Source: an uncultured Pelagibacteraceae bacterium
GTDB lineage: Bacteria > Pseudomonadota > Alphaproteobacteria > Pelagibacterales > Pelagibacteraceae
Length of the DNA: 64,000 nt
Direction: 5' to 3'
Assembly: GCA_902580115.1 (NCBI GenBank)
Contig: CACHJN010000001.1
Location: forward strand, 1-64,000
The position numbers were made by a program, and so were the translations under genes. Positions 53,092-62,159 of this stretch are shown here, in pieces. How positions within the stretch are numbered: position 1 is the stretch's first letter; each line of letters starts with the position of its first letter. A model generated the notes under the pieces. The model did not search any database. It had not been told where the DNA came from and was given only the letters and a program-made list of their open reading frames with translations.

Positions 53092-53758
53092 TTTAAATCA
53101 TATACTTGTAGTAGATGATGATAACCGTATTCGAAGTCTTCTTAAAGAATACTTAGATGATAATAACTTTCTAGTTTCAACAGCTAAAGACTCTAATGAA
53201 GCAAAAACCAAATTGGAACATTTCAAATTTGATTTAATTGTTTTAGATGTCATGATGCCAGGTCAAAATGGGTACGAACTCACCAAAGAAATAAAAGCTA
53301 AAGATAGTCCACCAATTATTCTTCTTACTGCTAAGGGAGAAGTTGAAAATAGAATTAAAGGTCTTGAGTTTGGAGCTGATGACTACATTGGAAAACCGTT
53401 TGAACCAAAAGAACTTCTTTTAAGGATAAACAATATTATATCAAAAAAAAATAAGATAGATTTAGGAAATAAATATTCTGTTGGTGAAGCTATTGTAGAC
53501 CTTAATAAAATGAATATAAAACTTAATAACAACATCAAAAAAATTAATGTTACAGAAAAAAAAATTTTAATGGAAATGTTATCTAATCCAGGTAAAACTT
53601 ATTCAAGGTCAAAGATTGGAGAGTTGTCCGGTATATCACAAGAAAGATCTATCGATGTGATGATCACACGACTTCGACAAAAAATCGAAATTGATCCAAA
53701 AAACCCAAAATATTTACAAACTATAAGAGGTTCAGGATATGTTCTCTGGATTGAATAA
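53084..53758 (+). CDS. OmpR-family response regulator (PetR-like)
   Basis: The 224-residue protein has a receiver domain with acidic pocket VVDDDNR (about residues 10-15), phospho-acceptor Asp in VLDVMMPGQNGYEL, LLTAKGE and the conserved Lys in DDYIGKPFEPKELL. A winged-helix output domain follows (KKILMEMLSNPGKTYSRSKI, SIDVMITRLRQKIE, TIRGSGYVL). It is the likely partner of the histidine kinase encoded next, which overlaps by 20 bp. The regulon is unknown from sequence. Confidence 0.95.
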   Translation: MDNLNHILVVDDDNRIRSLLKEYLDDNNFLVSTAKDSNEAKTKLEHFKFDLIVLDVMMPGQNGYELTKEIKAKDSPPIILLTAKGEVENRIKGLEFGADDYIGKPFEPKELLLRINNIISKKNKIDLGNKYSVGEAIVDLNKMNIKLNNNIKKINVTEKKILMEMLSNPGKTYSRSKIGELSGISQERSIDVMITRLRQKIEIDPKNPKYLQTIRGSGYVLWIE

Positions 53759-55058
53759 TTTTTTTAAAAAGATTTTACCAAAAGGTTTATTTTATAGGTC
53801 TTTAATAATCGTTGCGGCACCAACAATATTACTTCAACTAATTGTTACAGTAGTTTTTTTTGACAGTATATGGATCAAAGCTAATAAAGGAATGACTCGG
53901 TCACTTGTTGGTGAAATCAAAACGTTAAGCGATGTTTATAATACTGATGATAAAAAACAAATTAGCTATATTACTGAGGTTTATAAAAAAAATTTTGACT
54001 TTGTTATAAATTCTATCGAAGAGTCTTTGCCTGATGAAATATTTGAGAGAAGATTTAGTCCAATGGATAGATCTCTTAGGCGTGAATTAAAGTCTACTTT
54101 TGGAAGTGACAATTATTGGTTTAACACTGTTAACTATTTAGATATTGTTGAAGTTAGGATAAAATCAGGAAATAAAAATTTACAATTTTTTTTTCCGAAA
54201 GAAAGAATAGCCACTTCTTCAGTTCGGCTGTTTGTTTTATGGATTACTTTGCCATCAATTATTTTAATATTAATTGCCATACTTTTTTTAAAAAATCAAA
54301 CTAGGCCCATTACAAATCTAGCAAAAGCAGCTCAAAGATTTGGTAAAGGAGATTACATTAATGAGTTTAGGCCTTCAGGAGCTAGAGAAATTAGAAATGC
54401 AGCTTACGAGTTTGATAGAATGGCAAAGAGAATAAACAGACATTTAAATCAAAGGTCTGAAATGCTCTCTGGCATTAGCCATGATTTAAGAACTCCACTC
54501 ACTAGATTAAAATTACAATTAGCCATGGTAAATAATAAAGAGATTTCAAATAATATGTCAAAGGACATAGATGAAATGGAAAATATGTTAAACGACTATC
54601 TTCAATTTGCAAAAACTCAAGCTAAAGAAAACACTGAAAGAATTAATTTGAGGGATATATTTAAAATTATTGAAAATAGAATTAATAATACCAAATTAAA
54701 AATCATAATTGAAAATGAAATCTCTATTCATGGAAGAAAAAATGCTCTTGAAAGATGTTTTACAAACATAATAAATAACGGACTGATATACGGGGAAAAA
54801 GTAAAAGTAACTGTTCAAAAAAGTTCAAATAGAGTGGTTATTTTGTTTGATGATAACGGACCAGGAATACCTGTGGAACATTATAGAAATGTATTCAAGC
54901 CATTTTTTAGATTAGATAAAAGCAGAAGTTTAAATAAATCTGGTGTCGGTTTGGGTTTAGCTATAGTTGAAGATATTGTAAATTCTCATGGAGGAAATAT
55001 TCAATTATCTAAAAGTGATATGGATGGATTGCAGGTTAAGATTTCTTTACCTTTTTAG
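53739..55058 (+). CDS. EnvZ-like sensor histidine kinase
   Basis: The 439-residue membrane kinase has two membrane helices (about residues 18-40 and 158-180) flanking a periplasmic sensor of about 115 residues. The HAMP domain follows (RPITNLAKAAQRFGKGDYI). The HisKA box LSGISHDLRTPLTRLKLQL carries the phospho-His. The ATPase has N-box IINNGLIYG, DDNGPGIP and GVGLGLAIVEDIVNSHGG. It is translationally coupled to the response regulator. Its last 23 bp overlap the end of the convergent ubiK. Confidence 0.95.
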   Translation: MFSGLNNFFKKILPKGLFYRSLIIVAAPTILLQLIVTVVFFDSIWIKANKGMTRSLVGEIKTLSDVYNTDDKKQISYITEVYKKNFDFVINSIEESLPDEIFERRFSPMDRSLRRELKSTFGSDNYWFNTVNYLDIVEVRIKSGNKNLQFFFPKERIATSSVRLFVLWITLPSIILILIAILFLKNQTRPITNLAKAAQRFGKGDYINEFRPSGAREIRNAAYEFDRMAKRINRHLNQRSEMLSGISHDLRTPLTRLKLQLAMVNNKEISNNMSKDIDEMENMLNDYLQFAKTQAKENTERINLRDIFKIIENRINNTKLKIIIENEISIHGRKNALERCFTNIINNGLIYGEKVKVTVQKSSNRVVILFDDNGPGIPVEHYRNVFKPFFRLDKSRSLNKSGVGLGLAIVEDIVNSHGGNIQLSKSDMDGLQVKISLPF

Positions 55059-55275
55059 ATTTTTTTGACATTTTTTTAATTTTTAAATCCTGCTTTTCGA
55101 CTACCTTTTTAAGAATTTCAAATTCTTCTCTAGATACGAGATCCAATTTTCCAATAATATCATCTTTTTTAAATTTTAAGTTTGTGACTAATTCTTTCTT
55201 AACATCATTCACTGTCAAAATTCCAGTTTCTAGTAGACTTGATAAAGTCTTTAATATTTTATCTTTATCTGACAC
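55036..55275 (-). CDS. ubiK: UbiK-family ubiquinone biosynthesis accessory factor (BMFP)
   Basis: The 79-residue protein has the two-part family form: an N-terminal amphipathic helix ([15 protein letters not shown]) and a C-terminal coiled coil starting LVSREEFEILKKVVEKQDLKI. UbiK/YqiC proteins trimerise, bind membranes and help the ubiquinone-synthesis complex. The C-terminus is a Lys/Ser-rich tail. The family match is good for its size. It lies between the kinase and the divergent lgt. Confidence 0.83.
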   Translation of the reverse strand: MSDKDKILKTLSSLLETGILTVNDVKKELVTNLKFKKDDIIGKLDLVSREEFEILKKVVEKQDLKIKKMSKKSKKVKKS

Positions 55276-55328
55276 ACCATATCATATTTGATAAGTAAAA
55301 TTATTTCAATTATGTTATTAATTTTATT

Positions 55329-56108
55329 ATGTATATTCATAATTTAAATCCAATAATTTTTGATTTCGGTATCTTATCTTTAAGATGGTACTCTTTAGCT
55401 TATCTAGTTGGTATAATTTTTGGATGGTGGTATGGAAAAAAAATTATTTTGCTTATTAACAAAAAACAGAGCAAACAATTTCAGTTAAATTTATTTGATG
55501 ATTATATTACTTATGCAATTATCTCTTTAGTTATTGGTGGTAGGTTGGGATATGTTTTATTTTATAATTTTAGTTATTTTCTCTTTAATCCGATAGAGAT
55601 TTTATTCATCTGGAAAGGAGGTATGTCTTTTCATGGAGGTCTTTTAGGAATAATAATTGCAACAATTTTTTTTTCAAAAAAACATGATTTTGATAAATTA
55701 GTTTTATTAGATGTAGTATCATGTGTGGCACCTGTTGGTATATTTTTTGGGAGGTTGGCAAATTTTGTTAATGGAGAACTTTATGGAAAACCAACTGACT
55801 TGCCTTGGGCAGTTGTTTTTCCGATGGTTGACTCCCAGGGTAGGCATCCGTCTCAGATTTATGAGGCTCTTCTTGAGGGTGCGCTTTTATTTTTGATTTT
55901 AAATTTTTTCATAAGAAAAATTTCTTATAAAAAAGGTAAAAGTGCTGCTTTGTTTTTAATAGTATATTCATTTTTAAGAGTTTTTTCAGAATTTTTTAGA
56001 GAGCCTGATTTACAAATTGGTTATATTTTGAATTATTTTAGCATGGGATCTTTACTAAGTTTTTTTATGTTTGGATTAGGAATTATAATGTTTTTTAAAA
56101 TTAAATGA
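55329..56108 (+). CDS. lgt: Prolipoprotein diacylglyceryl transferase
   Basis: Lgt adds diacylglycerol to the lipobox Cys of lipoproteins such as BamD, in the inner membrane. The 259-residue polytopic protein shows SLRWYSLAYLVGIIFGWWYG, KGGMSFHGGLLGI, the Lgt signature GRLANFVNGELYGKPTDLPW, and RHPSQIYEALLEG. It overlaps the next gene by 4 bp. The lgt-midA-pgeF order is common in alphaproteobacteria. Confidence 0.96.
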   Translation: MYIHNLNPIIFDFGILSLRWYSLAYLVGIIFGWWYGKKIILLINKKQSKQFQLNLFDDYITYAIISLVIGGRLGYVLFYNFSYFLFNPIEILFIWKGGMSFHGGLLGIIIATIFFSKKHDFDKLVLLDVVSCVAPVGIFFGRLANFVNGELYGKPTDLPWAVVFPMVDSQGRHPSQIYEALLEGALLFLILNFFIRKISYKKGKSAALFLIVYSFLRVFSEFFREPDLQIGYILNYFSMGSLLSFFMFGLGIIMFFKIK

Positions 56109-57151
56109 TTAGTCAAAACGAAATTCAACCAGTCGATAAATTTATTGAGAAAGCTTTATACGATAAAAAAATTGGTTACTATTCAAAATTTAATCCTTTT
56201 GGTAAAAAGGGTGATTTTGTTACTGCACCATTAATATCTCCCTTGTTCAGTGAAATGATAGCAGTTTGGGTAATTTCTTTTTGGATTAAACTTGGAAAAC
56301 CAAACAAATTTTCTTTTGTTGAATTGGGTCCTGGAAATGGTGCCTTCTGTAAAACATTTTGTAGGGTATTAAAAAATTTTCCAGAATTAAAAAGATCAGT
56401 AAAAATATATTTATTTGAAAAAAGTGCAAAACTTATAAAAATACAAAAAAATTTAATCAATGACGAAAACGTTTTTTGGATTAAAAGTTTAAGTGAAATT
56501 AAAACTGGACCAGTCCTTTTTTTTGGAAATGAATTTTTTGACTCAGTGCCCATAAAACAATTTGAAGTTAGAAAATCGAAAATATACGAAAAATTTTTAA
56601 AATTTGAGAAAGGAAAATTCAAGAAATTTGTTTTTAAAAAAACCCAAAAAAGCATTATAAAAAAATTAAAAGATTTAAATTTAATTAGAAAAAGAGGAGT
56701 TATCGAATATCCTCAAAAAGGTCTAAAAATTTTGGATTTAATTATTAAAAAAATTCAAAAATTAAATGGTGGTATTTTGTTGGTTGACTATGGATATACA
56801 ACAGCAGCAGGTAAAGATACTTTGCAATCATTAAAATCTCACAAAAGAAATATTTATTATGAAAATATTGGACAAGCAGATATTACATACTTAGTAAATT
56901 TCCATCTTTTAAAAAAATTCTTATTTAAAAGGCAAGTATTTCCAAACAAAATAGTGAGTCAAAGTTTCTTCTTAAAAAAATTAGGAATAATAGAGAGGGC
57001 GGAAATTTTAAGTAAAAAAATGAGTTTTAATGAAAAGTCTGACCTTTATTATAGACTTGAGAGACTGTTGGGTGAAAAAAAAATGGGCAGACTATTTAAG
57101 GTTTTGTTCGCTTCAAATAACAAAAAAAAATTTAATCTTGGGTTTAAGTAA
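56105..57151 (+). CDS. NDUFAF7/MidA-family SAM-dependent methyltransferase
   Basis: The 348-residue protein matches the DUF185 family. The eukaryotic member NDUFAF7 methylates an arginine in NDUFS2 of complex I. Visible are the N-terminal IEKALYDKKIGYYSK, GDFVTAPLISPLFSEMIAVW, the SAM loop FVELGPGNGAF, FGNEFFDSVPIKQFEV and LLVDYGYTTAAGKDTLQ. The bacterial target is not proven; complex I is an inference from the mitochondrial homologue. It sits between lgt (4-bp overlap) and pgeF (1-bp overlap). Confidence 0.9.
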   Translation: MISQNEIQPVDKFIEKALYDKKIGYYSKFNPFGKKGDFVTAPLISPLFSEMIAVWVISFWIKLGKPNKFSFVELGPGNGAFCKTFCRVLKNFPELKRSVKIYLFEKSAKLIKIQKNLINDENVFWIKSLSEIKTGPVLFFGNEFFDSVPIKQFEVRKSKIYEKFLKFEKGKFKKFVFKKTQKSIIKKLKDLNLIRKRGVIEYPQKGLKILDLIIKKIQKLNGGILLVDYGYTTAAGKDTLQSLKSHKRNIYYENIGQADITYLVNFHLLKKFLFKRQVFPNKIVSQSFFLKKLGIIERAEILSKKMSFNEKSDLYYRLERLLGEKKMGRLFKVLFASNNKKKFNLGFK

Positions 57152-57921
57152 TGTTTTATTCAAAAAAATTAAAAAAATTTAAAAACATTAATCACTGTTT
57201 TTTTTCAAGAAAAGGTGGTTTTTCAAAAGGTATTTATAAAAGTTTAAATTGTGGTCAAGGATCAAAAGATAGTAAAAAAAATGTAGAAAAAAATTTAAAT
57301 TTAATTTCAAAAAAAATTAAAATTAATCGTAAAAAACTTAAATTAATGTATCAAACACATAGTAATAAAGTCGTTGTAATTAATAACAAAAATAAAAAAT
57401 TTACTAAATTTGATTCCGACGCTATAGTTACAAAAATCTATGGCATTGCCTTAGGAGTAGTCACGGCAGACTGTGTACCAATCATTCTTTTTGATAGACA
57501 AAATAAAATAATTGCTGGAATTCATGCTGGATGGAAAGGCGCCTCTTCTGGAATTATTGAAAATACGATTAAGAAATTTAGACAATTAAACTCAAAAAAT
57601 AAAATTTATGCAGCTATAGGCCCATGTATTGGAATTAAAAGTTATGAGGTTAAATCAGATTTTTATAAAAAATTTGTTTCTAAATCGAAAAGGAATGATA
57701 TTTATTTTATAAAGAAACATAAAAATAAAAAATTTTTTAATTTAAGAAAATACGTTAATGATAAATTGGTAAGGTTAAATGTAATAGTTGACAACATCAC
57801 TAGAGACACTTTTAAAGAAAAGAGCAATTTTTTTAGTTATAGAAGGTCTCAAAAACTTAGCCAAAATGATTATGGTAGATGTATTTCTGTTATAACTATG
57901 ACAAAGTTTAGCCAAAATTAA
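57151..57921 (+). CDS. pgeF: Laccase-domain protein PgeF/YfiH
   Basis: PgeF is thought to clear peptidoglycan precursors with a wrongly incorporated residue (L-Ser for L-Ala). Older annotations call it polyphenol oxidase. The 256-residue protein has FSRKGGFSKGIYKSLNCG, QTHSNKVVVI, VVTADCVPIILFD and IAGIHAGWKGASSGI. The metal-site Cys (ADC) and His (HAGWKG) and the early QTHS His are present, and IGPCIGIKSYEV follows. It ends the lgt run; a 94-bp gap follows. Confidence 0.9.
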   Translation: MFYSKKLKKFKNINHCFFSRKGGFSKGIYKSLNCGQGSKDSKKNVEKNLNLISKKIKINRKKLKLMYQTHSNKVVVINNKNKKFTKFDSDAIVTKIYGIALGVVTADCVPIILFDRQNKIIAGIHAGWKGASSGIIENTIKKFRQLNSKNKIYAAIGPCIGIKSYEVKSDFYKKFVSKSKRNDIYFIKKHKNKKFFNLRKYVNDKLVRLNVIVDNITRDTFKEKSNFFSYRRSQKLSQNDYGRCISVITMTKFSQN

Positions 57922-57938
57922 TCATTATATTAATAATT

Positions 57939-57954
57939 GTTAAAGCTCTTTAAC
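57939..57954. repeat. Inverted repeat between pgeF and prs
   Basis: GTTAAAG and CTTTAAC form perfect 7-base arms around CT, 18 bp after the pgeF stop and about 62 bp before the prs ATG. It could be an operator for prs or a small 3' hairpin for the lgt run. There is no GC-rich stem or U-run, so an intrinsic terminator is unlikely. The remaining 94-bp gap shows a TATAAA at 57998-58003 without a good -35. Confidence 0.45.
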
Positions 57955-58015
57955 GTAAAATCTTCAACAACAACTGGAAAAGGTTTAAAAATAATTGTAT
58001 AAATAATTACATTTC

Positions 58016-58948
58016 ATGAAAATTTTATCTGGAACAAGTAATCCTAAACTAAGCAAAGAAATTTCGAAGTTGCTTAAACTTAAACTTGTAAATACAAATA
58101 TTAAAAGATTTTCTGATGGTGAAATTTATATTGAAATAAATGAAAACATAAGAGGAAACAGTGTCTTTGTAATTCAGTCAACATCGCACCCTGCCAACGA
58201 TAACTTAATGGAATTACTTCTTTGTATAGATGCTCTCAGAAGATCTTCTGCAAAAAATATTACGGCTGTAATTCCTTACTACGGGTATGCAAGACAAGAT
58301 AGAAAAGTTGTCCCAAGAACTTCTATCTCTGCGAAAGTAGTTGCAAATTTAATCACAAATGCGGGCGCGAGTAGAGTTGTTACAGTGGATTTACATGCGG
58401 GCCAAATACAGGGATTTTTTGATATGCCAGTAGACAACCTTTTTACAACTCCTTTGTTTGCAAGGTACATTAAGAAAAAATTAAAAAGCAAAAAATTAAT
58501 TTGTGTTTCTCCCGATGTAGGTGGAGTTCAAAGAACAAGGGGTCTAGCAACAAAAATTAAAGCAGACTTAGCCATTATAGATAAGAGAAGACCAAAGCCT
58601 GGTAAATCACAAGTAATGAATATAATTGGTGATGTTAAAGGAAAGACTTGTATTATTGTCGATGACATAATTGATAGTGGGGGCACAATTGTTAATGCAG
58701 TAGATGCATTAAAAAAGAATGGTGCTACTGAAGTCTATGTTTTCATTACTCATGCAGTTTTAAGTGGAGATGCAGCTAATAAAATTAAGAAGTCAAAAAT
58801 AAAAAAATTAATAATTACTGATACAATAGACAATTCTCAAAAAATAAAAAACAACAATAAAATTGAGGTATTATCTATATCATCATTAATGGCAGAGGCT
58901 ATAAAAAGAATTTCAAACTCTACATCCGTATCAGATTTGTTTAATTAA
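58016..58948 (+). CDS. prs: Ribose-phosphate pyrophosphokinase
   Basis: Prs makes PRPP from ribose-5-phosphate and ATP for nucleotide, His and Trp synthesis. The 310-residue protein is class I type: RFSDGEIYIEINENIRG, the ATP/regulatory flexible region VIPYYGYARQDRKVVPR, VTVDLHAGQIQGFFD, SPDVGGVQRTR, and the PRPP loop IIVDDIIDSGGTIV. It precedes rplY-pth-ychF, a typical alphaproteobacterial order. Confidence 0.97.
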   Translation: MKILSGTSNPKLSKEISKLLKLKLVNTNIKRFSDGEIYIEINENIRGNSVFVIQSTSHPANDNLMELLLCIDALRRSSAKNITAVIPYYGYARQDRKVVPRTSISAKVVANLITNAGASRVVTVDLHAGQIQGFFDMPVDNLFTTPLFARYIKKKLKSKKLICVSPDVGGVQRTRGLATKIKADLAIIDKRRPKPGKSQVMNIIGDVKGKTCIIVDDIIDSGGTIVNAVDALKKNGATEVYVFITHAVLSGDAANKIKKSKIKKLIITDTIDNSQKIKNNNKIEVLSISSLMAEAIKRISNSTSVSDLFN

Positions 58949-58968
58949 CACTTGTTTTATTTTAAAAG

Positions 58969-58998
58969 TTGAGTTAAATAGCCTTTCCAAAATATATT
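58969..58998 (+). promoter_or_regulatory. Weak candidate promoter upstream of rplY
   Basis: TTGAGT at 58969-58974, an 18-bp spacer and TATATT at 58993-58998 would start transcription almost on the rplY ATG at 59004, giving a leaderless or near-leaderless message. It could equally be chance in AT-rich DNA. Confidence 0.3.
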
Positions 58999-59003
58999 TA
59001 TTT

Positions 59004-59768
59004 ATGATTAATATAAAAGCTAATAAAAGAGAAAAATCTACAACAGGTTATACAAATAAATTAAGGCTAGATGGTTTTATTCCTGCCATTTTGTATGGTG
59101 GAAAAAATCCAAATGAAAAAATATCAATAGCAAAGAAGGATGTAAAAAATTTTATTCAAAATGAATCTTTTTTATCAACAGTATTTGAAATTGATTTAAA
59201 TGGAAAAAAAGAAAAAGTTTTACCAAGAGATGTGGCTTATCACGTTACAACAAATGAACCTATCCACCTGGATTTAATGAGAGTAGTCTCTGGATCTAAA
59301 ATTGAAATAGAAATTCCAGTTAAGTTTATCAATAACAATGACTCACCAGGTTTAAAAAGAGGCGGGGTTTTAAATATAGTCAGACGTAAAGTTGAGTTAA
59401 AGTGTCCTGCAGATAATATACCAGAAGATATAACAATAGATTTAGCTGGTTCAGACATAGGGACTAGCATAAAAATATCTTCTGTTAAATTACCCGAAAA
59501 TGTCGTCCCAGTTATAACAGACAGAGACTTTGTAATAGCGACAGTAGCTGCACCAACAATCATAAAAGAGCCAGAAAAACCAGCGGAAGGTGAAACAGCA
59601 GAAGGTGCTGAGGGAGAAGTAGCAGCTGAAGGTGCGGAAGCAACTGCTGATACAGCTGGTAAAGACGGAGACCAAGCTAAAAAAGATGAAAAAGGAAAAG
59701 ACGCATCTACAGATAAAAAACCTGCAGAAAAAAAACCTGCTGAAAAAAAACCTGCTGAGAAGAAATAA
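59004..59768 (+). CDS. rplY: 50S ribosomal protein L25 (CTC form) with low-complexity tail
   Basis: L25 binds 5S rRNA. The 254-residue long form has an N-terminal L25 domain (about residues 1-90: GYTNKLRLDGFIPAILYGG, HLDLMRV) and a C-terminal beta domain (about 95-185: IPVKFINNNDSPGLKRGG, IGTSIKISSVKLPENV). After residue about 190 comes a low-complexity acidic Ala/Glu/Gly stretch. A basic KKPAE repeat tail ends the protein. The tail is probably disordered and may be strain-variable. Its DNA shows a 15-bp tandem repeat. Confidence 0.95.
   Translation: MINIKANKREKSTTGYTNKLRLDGFIPAILYGGKNPNEKISIAKKDVKNFIQNESFLSTVFEIDLNGKKEKVLPRDVAYHVTTNEPIHLDLMRVVSGSKIEIEIPVKFINNNDSPGLKRGGVLNIVRRKVELKCPADNIPEDITIDLAGSDIGTSIKISSVKLPENVVPVITDRDFVIATVAAPTIIKEPEKPAEGETAEGAEGEVAAEGAEATADTAGKDGDQAKKDEKGKDASTDKKPAEKKPAEKKPAEKK
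59715..59765 (+). repeat. 15-bp tandem repeat encoding KKPAE units in L25
   Basis: Three copies of a unit close to AAAAAACCTGCAGAA and a partial fourth lie in frame at the 3' end of rplY, encoding KKPAE repeats. Copies differ only at third codon positions. Length changes by slippage would add or remove five residues without breaking the frame. Confidence 0.75.
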
Positions 59769-59773
59769 ATAAT

Positions 59774-60346
59774 ATGCTTTTACTTGTTGGATTAGGAAAC
59801 CCTGGGCCTAGTAGTGAAAATAACCGACATAATATCGGTTTTAAAATTATTGATGCAATCAATTCTCATTTTAAATTGTCTAAACAAAAACCTAAATTTA
59901 AAGGCCTTCTAACAACTGGTAGTATAGAGTCAAAAAAAGTATACGCTATAAAACCTCTTACTTTTATGAATAATTCCGGAACCGCTATAAAAGAATTAAT
60001 AGATTATTTTAAAATTGACGCCAAGAACGTAATTGTTTTTCACGATGACTTGGATATTGATTTTGGCAAAGTTAAAGCTAAAGTAGGTGGATCAAGTGCC
60101 GGTCACAATGGTATTAAATCTATAGACAAATTTATCGGAACTGATTATTCGAGAGTGAGAGTTGGTATAGGTCATCCCAAAGAAAAGAAAAGAGTTAATA
60201 GTCATGTTCTTGAAGATTTTAAAGATGATGAGGAAGAGAAGATAAAAGAGATTACAGAAAGTATAGTAAAATTAGTTCCAACATTAATAGATAAAAAAAT
60301 CGATTTATTTTCAAGTAAAGTTAATCAAAATTTAAATGGGATTTAA
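59774..60346 (+). CDS. pth: Peptidyl-tRNA hydrolase
   Basis: Pth frees tRNAs from prematurely released peptidyl-tRNA. The 190-residue protein has LVGLGNPGPSSENNRHNIGF with the catalytic His in NRHNIG, PLTFMNNSGTAI, FHDDLDIDFGKVKAKVGGSSAGHNGIK (read in two parts) and VRVGIGHP. It lies 5 bp after rplY and overlaps ychF by 11 bp, a classic rplY-pth-ychF group. Confidence 0.97.
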   Translation: MLLLVGLGNPGPSSENNRHNIGFKIIDAINSHFKLSKQKPKFKGLLTTGSIESKKVYAIKPLTFMNNSGTAIKELIDYFKIDAKNVIVFHDDLDIDFGKVKAKVGGSSAGHNGIKSIDKFIGTDYSRVRVGIGHPKEKKRVNSHVLEDFKDDEEEKIKEITESIVKLVPTLIDKKIDLFSSKVNQNLNGI

Positions 60347-61406
60347 GTGCGGTATTGTTGGCTTGCCAAATGTGGGTAAGTCGACTTTATTTAATGCTTT
60401 AACTTCAACAAAAAATGCTGAAGCTGCAAATTTTCCTTTTTGTACGATTGATCCAAATATTGGAGTAGTAGATGTGCCTGACAGCCGTCTAGATACCCTT
60501 GCAAAATTATCTAATTCAAAAAAAAAGATATATACTACGATAACTTTTGTAGATATTGCTGGATTAGTAAAAGGTGCATCAAAAGGAGAAGGGTTAGGAA
60601 ATAAGTTTTTATCTCACATTAGAGAGGTAGATGCAATTATTCACCTAGTGAGATGCTTTGAAAGTGAAAATATTCAACATGTTAATAACAGAGTTAACCC
60701 AGTGGAAGATCTCGAAACTATTAATACAGAAATTGCATTATCAGATATTGAAACTGTTCAAAAAAAATTAGAAAAATCGAAAAAAAAGTTACTATCTCAT
60801 AAGGAAATAGAAATTTTAGAAAAATCGCTTGAGGTGCTCAATAATGGAAATAAACTTAATTCCTTAGAAAATTTGTCTAAAGGATTTTTAAGTCAAATAG
60901 GTTTATTAAGTTTAAAACCAAAAATAATCGTATGTAATGTTGATGAAGTAACCTTAAAAGACGGAAATAAACATACATTTAATGTTAAAAAATCTTATCC
61001 AAAAGAAAAGGTAATTACGATATGTGCAGATATTGAAGATCAATTATCAAGTCTATCAAAAGATGAAAGGTCCAAATTTATGAGAGAGATAGGCCTTGAA
61101 AAAATGGGTATTAGTAAACTTATCAAAGAAGGTTATGATTTACTTGGATTAGAAACTTTTTTTACCTCTGGAAAAGAGGAAAGCAGAGCCTGGACTGTTA
61201 AAAAGAATACCTCTGCGCCAAAAGCCGCTGGAGTTATTCATACAGATTTTGAAAAAAATTTCATAAGGGCTGAGGCTGTTGATGCAACAGATTTCATTAA
61301 ATATGGAAGCGCTGAAAAATGCAAAGAAAATGGAAAATTAAGAATAGAAGGAAAAGAGTATATAGTTAAAGATGGAGATGTTTTACACTTCAGGGTTAAC
61401 CCGTGA
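60336..61406 (+). CDS. ychF: Ribosome-associated ATPase YchF
   Basis: YchF is an Obg-related P-loop protein that prefers ATP and binds ribosomes; it affects stress responses. The 356-residue protein has the P-loop GLPNVGKSTLFNAL, VDIAGLVKGASKGEGLGN, a helical hairpin domain, NVDE in place of the usual NKxD, which accounts for the loss of GTP specificity, and a C-terminal TGS domain ([29 protein letters not shown]). Its last 24 bp overlap the end of petC on the other strand. Confidence 0.96.
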   Translation: MGFKCGIVGLPNVGKSTLFNALTSTKNAEAANFPFCTIDPNIGVVDVPDSRLDTLAKLSNSKKKIYTTITFVDIAGLVKGASKGEGLGNKFLSHIREVDAIIHLVRCFESENIQHVNNRVNPVEDLETINTEIALSDIETVQKKLEKSKKKLLSHKEIEILEKSLEVLNNGNKLNSLENLSKGFLSQIGLLSLKPKIIVCNVDEVTLKDGNKHTFNVKKSYPKEKVITICADIEDQLSSLSKDERSKFMREIGLEKMGISKLIKEGYDLLGLETFFTSGKEESRAWTVKKNTSAPKAAGVIHTDFEKNFIRAEAVDATDFIKYGSAEKCKENGKLRIEGKEYIVKDGDVLHFRVNP

Positions 61407-62159
61407 CCATATTTTTTTCATACTTAAAAAAACTAAAATTGACAATAAGACCAAATATAAAATTACTTTAACTCCAGTTTTATGCCTGCTTTCAAGTTCT
61501 GGTTCAGCAGCCCAACTTAAAAAAGTGGTAACGTCCTTTGCCATTTGATCAACTGTTGCCTCTGTCCCATCAGCATAATCTACTAAACCATCAGATAAAT
61601 TATTTGGCATCTTAATCTTATTACCAATCATATATTTGTTGTAATAAACGCCTTCATCTAATGTTATTCCAGGAGGTGGATCTTCATAACCAACTAAAAC
61701 TGAGTAAATATAATTGGCGCCCCCTTTTCTCGCTTTTACCAATACAGACATATCAGGAGGATAAGCTCCCCCATTAGCTGCAGCGGCTGCGTTAACATTT
61801 GGGTAAGGGCTTACAAATTTATCGGAAGGTCTTCCTGGTCTGGTAAACATTTCCCCTTGAGCATCTGGGCCATCAGTCACCTCAAAACCTGCTGCTATAG
61901 CTTTAACTTCTTCTTCTGAAAATTCGGGACCACCAGGTTCACCAAGATTTCTATAACTTAAATATTGCATAGAATGACATGAAGCACAAACTTCATTATA
62001 TACTTGATATCCTCTTTGTAACGATGCTCTATCAAATTTACCAAGTAAACCTTTAAAGCTCCAATCTACTTTTATTGGATCGATTTGTTCTGCGGATTTG
62101 AGAGTGTTAAAAATAGTAAGAGATAATAGTATACAAAAAAATAATTTAAATTTTTTCAT
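61383..62159 (-). CDS. petC: Cytochrome c1 of the bc1 complex
   Basis: Cytochrome c1 passes electrons from the Rieske protein to soluble or membrane cytochrome c on the periplasmic side. The 258-residue protein has a signal peptide (about residues 1-22), the haem-c motif [17 protein letters not shown], and a Met-containing region ([17 protein letters not shown]) that would hold the axial Met. One C-terminal membrane helix (about residues 228-246) anchors it, with a short basic tail. It overlaps petB by 14 bp and, tail-to-tail, ychF by 24 bp. Confidence 0.96.
   Translation of the reverse strand: MKKFKLFFCILLSLTIFNTLKSAEQIDPIKVDWSFKGLLGKFDRASLQRGYQVYNEVCASCHSMQYLSYRNLGEPGGPEFSEEEVKAIAAGFEVTDGPDAQGEMFTRPGRPSDKFVSPYPNVNAAAAANGGAYPPDMSVLVKARKGGANYIYSVLVGYEDPPPGITLDEGVYYNKYMIGNKIKMPNNLSDGLVDYADGTEATVDQMAKDVTTFLSWAAEPELESRHKTGVKVILYLVLLSILVFLSMKKIWSRVNPEV

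Noticed and set aside
59240..59563. Open frame of 107 codons antisense to rplY
   Set aside because: Shadow frame within a ribosomal protein gene; no supporting signal.
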